Positions 25,871-33,439 of a stretch of DNA of 39,042 nt are shown here, piece after piece. A program made the translations under genes and the position numbers. Numbering within the stretch: the stretch's first letter is position 1; every line of letters begins with the position of its first letter. Source of the DNA: Caballeronia calidae (GTDB taxonomy: Bacteria; Pseudomonadota; Gammaproteobacteria; Burkholderiales; Burkholderiaceae). A model generated the notes under the pieces. That model saw only the letters and a list, made by a program, of their open reading frames with translations, had not been told where the DNA came from and made no database searches. The stretch covers positions 1-39,042 of the forward strand of contig NZ_FCOX02000065.1 in NCBI RefSeq assembly GCF_900044055.2, given 5' to 3'.

Positions 25871-26530
25871 ATGAGGACGATTTCACTAAGCGAAATAAAA
25901 ATGCCCGACGGCGCAAAATTCGGCATGAGCGCGGTTGCTCCTTCGATAGCTCGCCGCTCCCTGCTTTGCGACATGGCCGCGCTCATCCTTGGCGCCGTGT
26001 CGCCTTCCTCATTCGCGCAGCATGGCGGTCCGGGACTCGTCACGCCGCCGGTTCGCCTCGACGATACCTGGCTCGTCGACCAGACCGGCAGAAAGCGCCT
26101 GCTGAGCGACTTTCTGCGCCAGGGCGTTACTGCACTCCAGACGATCTACACCGGGTGCGGCACGGTATGTCCGCTGCAAGGTGGGCTTTTCAGCGCGGTT
26201 CAGGAACGGATCCCGGGCATCCGTGCCCGCCATCCTGTGCAATTGCTGTCGGTTGGAATCGATCCGTTGTCCGATTCACCTTCGGCATTGCGCGCGTGGC
26301 TTGCGCGCTTTCAGGCAGGCCCCGCGTGGAATGCGGCGACACCGGCACTTACGGATGTAGACCGGATTCGCGTGGCGCTGTCGGGCACCAGGACGCCCCT
26401 CGGCGACATCGCAGATCACTCCACGCAAGTCTATTGCTTCGATGCCAACGCGATGTTGCGCTGGCGAAGCGCTGACCTTCCGCGCGTCAACGACGTCTGT
26501 GATGTGCTCGGCGCGCTTGCACGTACATAA
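25871..26530 (+). CDS. SCO1/SenC-family copper chaperone
   Basis: A protein of about 219 residues with the thioredoxin-like SCO fold. Copper ligands are all present: C96 and C100 in YTGCGTVCPLQGG and H183 in GDIADHSTQVYCF. Further family features are LSVGIDPLSDSP and a final DVLGALA helix. An N-terminal segment with ARRSLL and a hydrophobic run ending SPSSFAQ looks like a signal peptide with a Tat-like twin arginine. The start is uncertain (ATG at 25871, 25901 or 25925; none has a good ribosome binding site). SCO proteins load copper, usually into cytochrome oxidase. Here the neighbour 25 bp downstream is a copper radical oxidase, which makes that the likely client. Confidence 0.85.
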   Translation: MRTISLSEIKMPDGAKFGMSAVAPSIARRSLLCDMAALILGAVSPSSFAQHGGPGLVTPPVRLDDTWLVDQTGRKRLLSDFLRQGVTALQTIYTGCGTVCPLQGGLFSAVQERIPGIRARHPVQLLSVGIDPLSDSPSALRAWLARFQAGPAWNAATPALTDVDRIRVALSGTRTPLGDIADHSTQVYCFDANAMLRWRSADLPRVNDVCDVLGALART

Positions 26531-26555
26531 CCCGCCTCATGTACGAGGAGCAACC

Positions 26556-28517
26556 ATGCCAGGGATTCGTTCAACAGGGCACGCGTCCAGCCTGCTCTTC
26601 CGATGCATGCGCTTTTTGCTGCTGATCGCAATGCCGCTGGCTTGGGCGGGCGTATCGCCCGCCGCCCATGCGCAAACCTCGGCGCCCATCACCCTGAACG
26701 GCACCGGCATGTGCGCGGACGTCAGCGGCGAATCAAGGACGCCGGGAGCACCCGTGATTTCCTGGTCCTGTTGGGGCGGCGCAAATCAGCAATGGCTCCC
26801 GGCTGCGACCGGCGCCCGGTACACCCTCATCAATCAGAACAGCGGCCTGTGCATGGACGTATCAGGCATAAGCCCCGACCCGGGTGGTCCTATCATCCAG
26901 TGGACCTGCAATGGCGGCCTGAATCAGGCCTTCTCGTTGATACCGCAGGGCGGGGGCTATGCAATCGTCGCGGGACATAGCGGCTTATGCGTGAGCGCGT
27001 CGAATACGACCTCGCAGGGTGTCCAGTTGACGCAGCAGGTATGCAATGGCAGCGCCACACAGACGTGGCAAGTGAGCGGCTTGCCGGCGCCGAAAGCCGC
27101 ATTGCCCTCGCAGTGGTCGGAGCCCGTCACGCTACCGCTCGTTCCGCTGCAAGCCGCCAATCTCCCAAATGGAACCGTGCTGGTCTGGGCGGCGGACAGC
27201 GCGCTCGACTTCACACCCAATAACCCGCCGGGCCAGACGTACACGGCGATCTTCAATCCATCGACGGGCAGGAGCAGGCAGTCGATCGTGACTTATACCG
27301 GACACGATATGTTCTGCCCGGGCATCGCCAACCTCCCCGATGGCCGGATTTTCGTGACCGGGGGATCGAGCGCAAGACAGACCAGCATTTATTCGCCTTC
27401 GACGAGCACGTGGACCGCGAGCGATCAGTTGAAGATTCCACGCGGCTATCAGGGAAGCGTGACATTGAGCAACGGCAATGTGTTCCTGGTGGGCGGCTCC
27501 TGGAGCGGAGGGCTCGGAGGAAAGAGCGGTGAAACCTGGACCCCGGGTTCGGGCTGGCAGATCAACGGTGCCATCACCGACGATTACATCGTCACGAACG
27601 ACAATGCAGGCTGGTTTCGCGCCGACAATCACGCATGGCTGTTCGCCGTCGGCAATGGACGGGTGTTTCACGCGGGACCGAGCCGCGCCATGCACTGGTT
27701 CGATACGGCAGGTAACGGCAACGTCACCTCGGCCGGCAACCGGGGGAGCGACGGCAATGCGATGAACGGCAACGCGGTCATGTACGACGTCGGCAAGATT
27801 CTCGCTGTCGGGGGCGCTCCGAGCTACGACCAATCGCAGGCCACGTCCAATGCGACGCTCATCGACATCAGCAGCGGAACCGCGAGGACGCAGACCATCG
27901 CGCCGATGAGCTACCGGCGCGCGTTCAGCAACAGCGTCGTGCTGCCGAATGGACAGGTCGTCGTGGTCGGCGGGCAGACCTTTGCTGCGCCCTTCTCGGA
28001 CGACAACGCGGTCCTCACCCCGGAGTTGTGGGACCCACAGACCAATGCGTTTTCTCCGCTCGCCCCTCAGGCCATCCCGCGAACCTATCACAGCGTCGCG
28101 CTGCTCCTGAACGACGGACGCGTGCTGAGCGGCGGCGGCGGATTGTGCGGGGGATGCGCGACCAATCACACTGACGTGGAGATACTGACACCGCCGTACC
28201 TGCTCAACTCGGACGGGTCGGCCGCGTCCCGGCCGAGTCTCACGTCCGTGCCGACCGACGCGCAGCTCGGCACGACGATCGTGGTGACGGGCAGCAGGAA
28301 CGTGCGCGCATTCGTGCTGATGCGCTCCTCGTCGGTCACGCATTCGCTGAACAACGAGCAGCGACGCGTCCCGCTGTCGTTCACCGTGGGTACCGCAGGC
28401 GAATATCAGTTGAACATTCCCTCCGATCCCGGCGTCGTGATCCCCGGCTATTACATGCTGTTCGCCCTGAACGGGAGGGGCGTGCCGAGCGTCTCGCGCG
28501 TACTGCTGGTGCATTGA
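26556..28517 (+). CDS. Secreted galactose oxidase-like copper radical oxidase with ricin B-type lectin domain
   Basis: A 653-residue exported protein. In order: signal peptide (to about residue 39, AHA), beta-trefoil ricin-type domain with three CADV/CMDV/CVSA-type repeats (about 43-175), seven-bladed kelch propeller (about 185-550) and a C-terminal immunoglobulin-like domain of the DUF1929 type. The active site matches Fusarium galactose oxidase: C254 (HDMFCPGI) and Y298 (RGYQG) for the Tyr-Cys cofactor, stacked W316 (GGSWSGG), Y511 and H512 (RTYHSV) and H596 (VTHSLN) for copper. Such enzymes oxidise a primary alcohol to an aldehyde, reducing oxygen to peroxide. GAGGAG precedes the ATG at 26556. 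The lectin domain differs from the one in the fungal enzyme. The substrate is unknown. Confidence 0.93.
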   Translation: MPGIRSTGHASSLLFRCMRFLLLIAMPLAWAGVSPAAHAQTSAPITLNGTGMCADVSGESRTPGAPVISWSCWGGANQQWLPAATGARYTLINQNSGLCMDVSGISPDPGGPIIQWTCNGGLNQAFSLIPQGGGYAIVAGHSGLCVSASNTTSQGVQLTQQVCNGSATQTWQVSGLPAPKAALPSQWSEPVTLPLVPLQAANLPNGTVLVWAADSALDFTPNNPPGQTYTAIFNPSTGRSRQSIVTYTGHDMFCPGIANLPDGRIFVTGGSSARQTSIYSPSTSTWTASDQLKIPRGYQGSVTLSNGNVFLVGGSWSGGLGGKSGETWTPGSGWQINGAITDDYIVTNDNAGWFRADNHAWLFAVGNGRVFHAGPSRAMHWFDTAGNGNVTSAGNRGSDGNAMNGNAVMYDVGKILAVGGAPSYDQSQATSNATLIDISSGTARTQTIAPMSYRRAFSNSVVLPNGQVVVVGGQTFAAPFSDDNAVLTPELWDPQTNAFSPLAPQAIPRTYHSVALLLNDGRVLSGGGGLCGGCATNHTDVEILTPPYLLNSDGSAASRPSLTSVPTDAQLGTTIVVTGSRNVRAFVLMRSSSVTHSLNNEQRRVPLSFTVGTAGEYQLNIPSDPGVVIPGYYMLFALNGRGVPSVSRVLLVH

Positions 28518-28955
28518 ATGGCCCGACGACACCACGCTGCAACGCGGGCCGCCGCGATCGGACTTGCCCTTGTCGCGATGACACATCTTGCCCGCGCGGA
28601 GGCCGCGTGCGATCCGGCCGACGAGGGGTGTGCACTATTCAACGGACAACATCCGATGGCCGCGCATCTGCGTGACGACGAACGTCCGTTGTCATCCTGG
28701 ACGACCCGATGCGTCAATTGCCACGTGGGCACGTCGAAAGCACCGGCCTTTGCGCCGCCGCTGACACGAGAATCCCTGCTCGCTGAGACAAGTCGCCGGG
28801 GAGGGCCGATTAGTCACTATGATGCGACGGCCTTCTGCCGTGCTGTGAAAGACGGTGTCGACCCGGCGGGCGTCCTGCTTCGCAAGTCGATGCCCCGCTA
28901 TCAGATCGCCGATGCCGAGTGCATGGCGCTCTGGCGGTTCGTCGTGCATCGATGA
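28518..28955 (+). CDS. Small c-type cytochrome
   Basis: A 145-residue exported protein. After a signal peptide (hydrophobic AAAIGLALVAMTHLARAEA) it has one haem c site, CVNCH at residues 65-69, and a probable axial Met125 in RKSMPRYQIADAEC, followed by the usual C-terminal helix ALWRFVV. Four further Cys (31, 38, 107, 135) may form disulphides. The ATG lies directly after the oxidase stop with no gap, so translation is probably coupled. A role as electron acceptor or partner of the oxidase is inferred from this arrangement only. It lacks the larger domains of cytochrome dehydrogenases. Confidence 0.85.
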   Translation: MARRHHAATRAAAIGLALVAMTHLARAEAACDPADEGCALFNGQHPMAAHLRDDERPLSSWTTRCVNCHVGTSKAPAFAPPLTRESLLAETSRRGGPISHYDATAFCRAVKDGVDPAGVLLRKSMPRYQIADAECMALWRFVVHR

Positions 28956-29025
28956 TCGCGTAGCGGTGACGCAGACGCAGACGACCAAGCCTGTTATTAA
29001 AACGAATTAAGTCTTAGATTTCACT

Positions 29026-29102
29026 GGCCCGCCCTACACGACTCGAACGTGTGACCTACGGCTTAGAAGGCCGTTGCTCTATCCAGCTGAGCTAAGGGCG
29101 GA
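29026..29102 (-). tRNA. tRNA-Arg (anticodon TCT)
   Basis: The minus strand folds into a complete cloverleaf: acceptor CCGCCCT with AGGGCGG, D arm GCTC/GAGC, anticodon stem ACGGC/GCCGT around CTTCTAA with TCT at 29068-29066, T arm ACACG/CGTGT with TTCGAGT, discriminator G and an encoded CCA. It reads AGA codons. Its 3' end points at the cytochrome gene 70 bp away. Confidence 0.97.
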
Positions 29103-29205
29103 GAACCGGAACGCGCGGCCGACGCAGAAACAGCGCAGAAAGCGGCCGCGGATCAGAAGAGACCGCGATTTTACCTCATTCGCCACCGCGCTTGTCCCGC
29201 GTTCG

Positions 29206-30036
29206 TCACACCGGTTGCGGATGCATCATGAACCAGCCGAGGAAGAAGATGCCCGCGATCACGCAATACACGCCGAACGACGCCAGCTTGCCGTGTCCTT
29301 CGAAGTAGCGCATCAGGAAACGCACGCTCAAATAAGCCGCGATGCCCGTCAGCACGCCGCCCAGCACCGAATCGGCCAGTTGTCCCGGCGCGTGAAAGAG
29401 CTTCGGCAATTCGAGCACGCCCGCCGCGAAGATGATCGGCGTGCCGAGCAGAAACGAAAACTCCGCCGCCGCCTCGGCCGTCAGGCCCGCGCCGACGCCC
29501 GCGATCATCGTCAGACCGCTGCGCGAAAAGCCCGGAATCAGCGCGCCGATCTGCGCGAGGCCCACCAGAAACGCCTGCCTGAACGTGAGCTTCTCGGGCG
29601 CCTGCATCGCGCGGCTCTGCTGCAGACGGTCGCCCAGCCACAAGAGCACGCCATTGACGATCAACGCCGCCGCGACGATCCGCAAATCGTGAAAAATTGC
29701 CTCGAGGCGCTTTTCGAGCAGCAAGCCGACGATGCCCGTCGGAATCGTGCCGATGATGAGCGCCCACATCATGTGCCCGTCATCGTTCTTGCGGCCGCCG
29801 AGCGACGCGAAGAAGCCGCGGATCAGCGCGATCCAGCGTGCGCGGAAATACCAGAGCAGCGCGACGGCGGTGCCGAGATGCAGCGCCACGAGGAACGGCA
29901 GCAGTTGCGGCGCATGCTTGTCGATATGCATGCCGATCAGGCCGGGAACGAGCAGCGTATGGCCGAGGCTGCTGACCGGAAAGAGCTCGGTCACGCCCTG
30001 GAGCACGCTCAAAAATACGAGAAACCACAGAGTCAC
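29206..30036 (-). CDS. uppP: Undecaprenyl-diphosphatase (UppP/BacA)
   Basis: A 276-residue membrane protein with about eight helices. It recycles the undecaprenyl carrier lipid for peptidoglycan by removing one phosphate outside the membrane, and can confer bacitracin tolerance. The two active-site blocks are GVTELFPVSSLGH near the N-terminus and IPGFSRSGLTMIAG near residue 170. The Leu in PVSSLGH replaces the commoner Ser and marks a sub-branch found in beta-proteobacteria. The start is a GTG at 30036, with AAGGA seven bases upstream. It ends about 100 bp from tRNA-Arg and seems monocistronic. Confidence 0.95.
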   Translation of the reverse strand: MTLWFLVFLSVLQGVTELFPVSSLGHTLLVPGLIGMHIDKHAPQLLPFLVALHLGTAVALLWYFRARWIALIRGFFASLGGRKNDDGHMMWALIIGTIPTGIVGLLLEKRLEAIFHDLRIVAAALIVNGVLLWLGDRLQQSRAMQAPEKLTFRQAFLVGLAQIGALIPGFSRSGLTMIAGVGAGLTAEAAAEFSFLLGTPIIFAAGVLELPKLFHAPGQLADSVLGGVLTGIAAYLSVRFLMRYFEGHGKLASFGVYCVIAGIFFLGWFMMHPQPV

Positions 30037-30330
30037 GCGTCAGTCCTTTTTTGAGGAGGAGAAGAACGCGCCGTGCAATTCCATCCCTCGCGTCACGCGA
30101 AGCCTAACGAGGCGGACAGGGAATTTGGAACAGGAAGGGAAAGTCGATACGGCGCGCAAACGGACCCGATTATGCCGGTGGCGCAATCGAGCGCCAAGCG
30201 CTAACCGCACACAAATTGAGCCGACAGTCAACCGTCGGCGAAACGAATATTTATCGCAAGCTTGAAATAGGCATTCCGAAAGAAAGCGCGCCCCGGAGTC
30301 CGAGCGGAGCCGGGCGACCGCGATCGTCGG

Positions 30331-30417
30331 TCAGGCCTTCAGCGTGTAGAGAAAGAGTGCCGTGCTTGCGCCGAAAAGCGCGAACATCGCGACGCCCATT
30401 GCCATCGCCAGATCCAT
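30331..30417 (-). CDS. 28-residue single-pass membrane peptide
   Basis: A very short gene encoding MDLAMAMGVAMFALFGASTA followed by LFLYTLKA: one hydrophobic helix with small residues spaced along it and a short basic end. An excellent ribosome binding site, AAGGAG, lies six bases before the ATG, and a plausible promoter (TTGCGA, 17 bp, GATATG) lies upstream on the minus strand. The form recalls small subunits that stabilise membrane complexes (for example CydX or KdpF), but it matches neither by sequence. It lies alone between uppP and the epimerase gene. Confidence 0.7.
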   Translation of the reverse strand: MDLAMAMGVAMFALFGASTALFLYTLKA

Positions 30418-30602
30418 GGTTGCTCCTTGTCCGTCTGATACCCAACACAGGGGCATATAACAACATATCGAATGACCGCTCGTCAGTCGCAATTTCCCCC
30501 AAAGGGTTTTTCCGTAGAAAATTCCAAGGCAGAATCATCGGTTCGAGCCGCGCCGGATATCCCGGCGCGTCGCCGAGTCATTCAACGGAGCGCGCGGCCA
30601 TC

Positions 30603-31505
30603 ATGTCACCGGAAACAGATGTCATCGAAATCGGGCGCGACGGCGCCGCCATCCTGCTCGCGCCGCACGCGGGCGGACGGCTCATGACCTGGCGCGTCGG
30701 CGGCGAGCCCGTCATCCATTGGCCCGATGCGCCCGACTGGTCCAAACCGGCGAAGATCCGCGGCGGCAATCCGCTGCTCTTCCCGTTTCTCGGACGGCAT
30801 TTCGTCGACGGCCAGATCGGCGAATGGCGCGATCCCGAAGGCGTCGTGCATCCGTTGCCGACGCACGGCTTCGCGCGTGATCTGCCCTTTTCCTGCACCC
30901 GCGACGCGGACGGCCACGGCCTGCGCATGACGCTCGTCGACAGCGACGCGACCCGCGACGGTTACCCGTTCGCCTTCCGCTTCGAGGCGGCGTACCGCCT
31001 CATCGACGGCAACACGCTCGAGGTCGAGCTCACCACGTCCAATCCCGGCGAAGTCGCGCTGCCCTATTACGCCGGGCACCACTTCTACTTTCATCTGCCG
31101 CACGAACAGCGCGGCGAGAGCAGCGTCGAGCTGCCGCGCACCGAGCGGCGCCGCCAGCTTCCGGACGGATTGATCAGCGAGGCCGAGCCGGGGCTGCCGC
31201 GCTATTCGCTCGGCGATCCGGGCATCATCGATACGTTTCATTGCCTCACGCGCCAGTCCGACGAGCCGATGCTGCTGAAGCTGCCCGGACTCAAACGCAC
31301 GGTCAGCTTCGAGCTGCATCAGCCTGATTCGGTGCCGTGGTACGCCGTCACGACGTGGACGGAATCGGAGACATCGGACTTCTATTGCGTCGAGCCGTGG
31401 ATCGGCCTGCCCGACGCCATCCACAACGGTCTCGGCCTGCGCTGGCTCGCGCCGGGCAAGACCGAAACCGCGTCGCTCAGGCTCGTCGTCACCGGAAAAG
31501 AGTAA
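30603..31505 (+). CDS. Aldose 1-epimerase (mutarotase) family protein
   Basis: A 300-residue protein of the galactose mutarotase-like fold, which interconverts alpha and beta anomers of sugars. Visible are an N-terminal APHAGGRLMTWRV, the substrate-site NPLLFPFLGR and HPLPTHGFARDLPF with the conserved His, then YAGHHFYFHLP with the catalytic-type His pair, and a late FYCVEPWIGLPDAIH with the conserved Glu. The ATG at 30603 starts shortly before the fold. It could act on hexoses or on hexose 6-phosphates (YeaD type). The context does not decide. Confidence 0.88.
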   Translation: MSPETDVIEIGRDGAAILLAPHAGGRLMTWRVGGEPVIHWPDAPDWSKPAKIRGGNPLLFPFLGRHFVDGQIGEWRDPEGVVHPLPTHGFARDLPFSCTRDADGHGLRMTLVDSDATRDGYPFAFRFEAAYRLIDGNTLEVELTTSNPGEVALPYYAGHHFYFHLPHEQRGESSVELPRTERRRQLPDGLISEAEPGLPRYSLGDPGIIDTFHCLTRQSDEPMLLKLPGLKRTVSFELHQPDSVPWYAVTTWTESETSDFYCVEPWIGLPDAIHNGLGLRWLAPGKTETASLRLVVTGKE

Positions 31506-31630
31506 GCCGCCAGGCGCCCGCGCGGGCGCCATTCTTTCCGGGCAAACCCGAGACGGTAAAATCCTGCCTTTCGAATTCGCCGCGCGGCTGTGCCGGGCAC
31601 GTCTCGCGGCGGTGCTTTGCGAGGTCAGGT

Positions 31631-32320
31631 TTGCAAAAAGAAATTCGACGGCTCGTCGGCGCATCGCTCATCGCAGTATTGGCCGCTTGCGGAACCGGCC
31701 CGGTCGCACCGGGCTTTTATCGCGTGGAACGCGGCGACACCGTGTACAAGATCGCCCGTGAAAATCGCACCACGGTCGCGAACATCAAACGCTGGAACGG
31801 GCTCACGAATCCCGATGCCATCGAGGTCGGCCAGGTGCTGCGTATAGCGCCCGCGGCGGGCAGCGCGACGACGGCCGAGTCGTCAGGTGCGGGCGCCGCG
31901 GGCAGCGCGAAAAGCGATGCCCGCGCACAAGTCTCGTCGCCAAAGGCCGGACCGGGCGTGACGCTCGTCTGGCCGGCGCAGGGCAGCGTCATCCGCAGCT
32001 TCGACGGCAAGAACTCGAAGGGCATCGATATCGCCAATGCGGCGGGCACGCCCGTCGTCGCTGCCGCGACCGGCAATGTCGTCTATGCGGGCAACGGCCT
32101 GCGCGGCTACGGCAACATGCTGATCGTCAAGCACGACGACGAATATCTGACCGCCTATGCCCACAATCGCGTGCTGCTGGTGAAGGAAGGCCAGACCGTG
32201 CAGCAAGGCCAGCAGATCGCCGAAATGGGCGATACGGACAGCAATCGCACGATGCTGCATTTCGAGGTGCGCTACATGGGCCGCTCGGCGGACCCGGCGA
32301 AATACCTGCCGCCCCGCTAA
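31631..32320 (+). CDS. LysM/M23 peptidase-family lipoprotein (NlpD/EnvC-like)
   Basis: A 229-residue exported protein. It starts with a lipoprotein signal (lipobox LAAC, Cys20), then one LysM domain (YRVERGDTVYKIARENRT, about residues 30-75) that binds peptidoglycan, a Ser/Ala linker and an M23 domain (about 115-225). The M23 metal ligands are largely absent: the first motif reads SKGIDIANAAGTPV, without the His of HxxxD, and the last reads LHFEVRY, without the paired HxH. It is therefore probably an amidase activator like NlpD or EnvC, not an enzyme. The TTG at 31631 is chosen because GAGG lies six bases upstream. Confidence 0.88.
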   Translation: MQKEIRRLVGASLIAVLAACGTGPVAPGFYRVERGDTVYKIARENRTTVANIKRWNGLTNPDAIEVGQVLRIAPAAGSATTAESSGAGAAGSAKSDARAQVSSPKAGPGVTLVWPAQGSVIRSFDGKNSKGIDIANAAGTPVVAAATGNVVYAGNGLRGYGNMLIVKHDDEYLTAYAHNRVLLVKEGQTVQQGQQIAEMGDTDSNRTMLHFEVRYMGRSADPAKYLPPR

Positions 32321-32349
32321 TGGCCGGGCGGACGTTACGAGGAAGATTG

Positions 32350-32670
32350 ATGAAATTGATGACGAGGATCAACACGGCTGCGCTCGGCGCGGCTTTGGCA
32401 TTGACCGGCGCGCTTGCCGGATGCGCGCACACCGCGACGATGACCTATCTGCCTTCGGGCGACACCGGCTTTGCGATCAACTGCAGCGGCGGCGATGCCA
32501 GCACGAGCTGGGCGGCGTGCTACAAGCAGGCGGGCGAAGTATGCGGCGCGTATGGCTACGACGTGATTTCGAAGGATGCCGACACCGGCGCGACCGCGGG
32601 CGGCTCAGTAGGCGGGATATTCGGGGCGAACATCAAGAACCGTTCGATGGTCATCCGCTGCAAGCAGTGA
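32350..32670 (+). CDS. Hypothetical lipoprotein
   Basis: A 106-residue protein with a lipoprotein signal ending in ALAGC. The mature part holds four Cys (NCSGG, AACYKQ, EVCGAY and IRCKQ), likely two disulphide bonds, and a glycine-rich stretch TAGGSVGGIFG. GAGGAAG before the ATG at 32350 supports this start over the ATG at 32320, which overlaps the stop of the LysM gene. It is probably in one operon with the LysM/M23 gene. No function is known to me. Confidence 0.75.
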   Translation: MKLMTRINTAALGAALALTGALAGCAHTATMTYLPSGDTGFAINCSGGDASTSWAACYKQAGEVCGAYGYDVISKDADTGATAGGSVGGIFGANIKNRSMVIRCKQ

Positions 32671-32681
32671 CGCTTGAGGGA

Positions 32682-32813
32682 TCAGGCGGCCGGGCGTTCC
32701 TTCGAGCCTCGCGTGCGCCAGTGCCCGGACAGCGGATCGATATGCGCCGCGAACGCGACGAGCGATGCCACGGCAAGCGGCGCAACGGCGGCGAAAATCC
32801 ACAGCAGGTTCAT
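32682..32813 (-). CDS. Small membrane protein, 43 residues
   Basis: A short open frame beginning MNLLWIFAAVAPLAVASLVA, a single clear membrane helix, followed by FAAHIDPLSGHWRTRGSKER, a basic cytoplasmic-type tail. No strong ribosome binding site is seen, which lowers confidence. It runs tail to tail with the lipoprotein gene, 11 bp apart. Coding is supported only by the sharp hydrophobic/charged division and the fact that it fills the gap. Confidence 0.45.
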   Translation of the reverse strand: MNLLWIFAAVAPLAVASLVAFAAHIDPLSGHWRTRGSKERPAA

Positions 32814-32941
32814 GGCAGATACAAATTGAAACAAGTCTGCGCGATGATACAGGCGCGGCAAATTTTCCGCTGGAGCGATTCCTCTGAAATCTTGAGCAAG
32901 TAGTGTTTGCCGGATTTCTGTCGAACGGCCGGCGCAGATCA

Positions 32942-32971
32942 GAAGCCCCGATATGTCCGCATCGGGGCTTC
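32942..32971. terminator. Perfect 11-bp hairpin downstream of the small lipoprotein gene
   Basis: GAAGCCCCGAT at 32942-32952 pairs with ATCGGGGCTTC at 32961-32971 around eight bases. It begins 14 bp past the stop of the minus-strand lipoprotein gene. The minus-strand tail has no T-run and the plus-strand tail is GTCTTT, so its main direction is unsure. Confidence 0.6.
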
Positions 32972-32985
32972 GTCTTTCATGGCGG

Positions 32986-33159
32986 TTATTGCGGCTTGGC
33001 CGGCGCGTCGATCATTGAAGGCGGGGTCATGTCCGTCGGCACGCCGTGGTAGTCGGCCGGATCCTTCGGCGCGTGTTTCTGGGGCTGGTTGTCCGCGCAG
33101 GCGGACAAGGCCAGCGCGGCGGATACGGCACAGACGAAAGCGAGAACGATTCGCGGCAT
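32986..33159 (-). CDS. Small hypothetical lipoprotein
   Basis: A 57-residue protein with a lipoprotein signal (hydrophobic IVLAFVCAVSAALALSAC, lipobox LSAC) and a short, Pro- and Asp-rich mature part with DPADYHGVPTDMTPPSM. GGGAG four bases before the ATG at 33159 fixes the start. It is followed by a hairpin. Such short, disordered lipoproteins are often seen beside tRNA-Pro in related genomes as far as I recall; no role is known. Confidence 0.72.
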   Translation of the reverse strand: MPRIVLAFVCAVSAALALSACADNQPQKHAPKDPADYHGVPTDMTPPSMIDAPAKPQ

Positions 33160-33207
33160 GAGACTCCCGGGATTGGCGTCGAGATGAGCGCGGCGCAAAA
33201 CGCGCGC

Positions 33208-33249
33208 TGAAAAGACAAAGGGGTTACAAGCCGAAACTTGTAACCCCTT
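33208..33249 (-). terminator. Intrinsic terminator of tRNA-Pro
   Basis: On the minus strand a perfect 13-bp stem, AAGGGGTTACAAG with CTTGTAACCCCTT (33218-33249), has a 6-base loop and is followed by TGTCTTTTC (33217-33209). It begins 9 bp past the tRNA 3' end. Confidence 0.92.
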
Positions 33250-33258
33250 CGTGTATCG

Positions 33259-33335
33259 TGGTCGGAGCGAAAGGATTCGAACCTTCGACCCTCTGATCCC
33301 AAATCAGATGCGCTACCAGGCTGCGCTACGCTCCG
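33259..33335 (-). tRNA. tRNA-Pro (anticodon TGG)
   Basis: The minus strand gives a full cloverleaf: acceptor CGGAGCG with CGCTCCG, anticodon stem TCTGA/TCAGA around TTTGGGA with TGG at 33301-33299, T loop TTCGAAT, discriminator A and an encoded CCA (33261-33259). It is followed by a strong intrinsic terminator. Confidence 0.97.
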
Positions 33336-33439
33336 ACGAGCCGCAGATTGTAACGTGCCTGATGCGCGGCCGCAATGCCCATCTCGGGCACGCATCTTTC
33401 TGGCCTAGCCGAAAGTGAACCTCATAACGGAGACGATCG

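Noticed and set aside
24500..25900. A duplicated tRNA-Arg 3' end as the left attachment site of an islet
   Set aside because: Searched by eye for the T-arm and acceptor sequence and found no copy.
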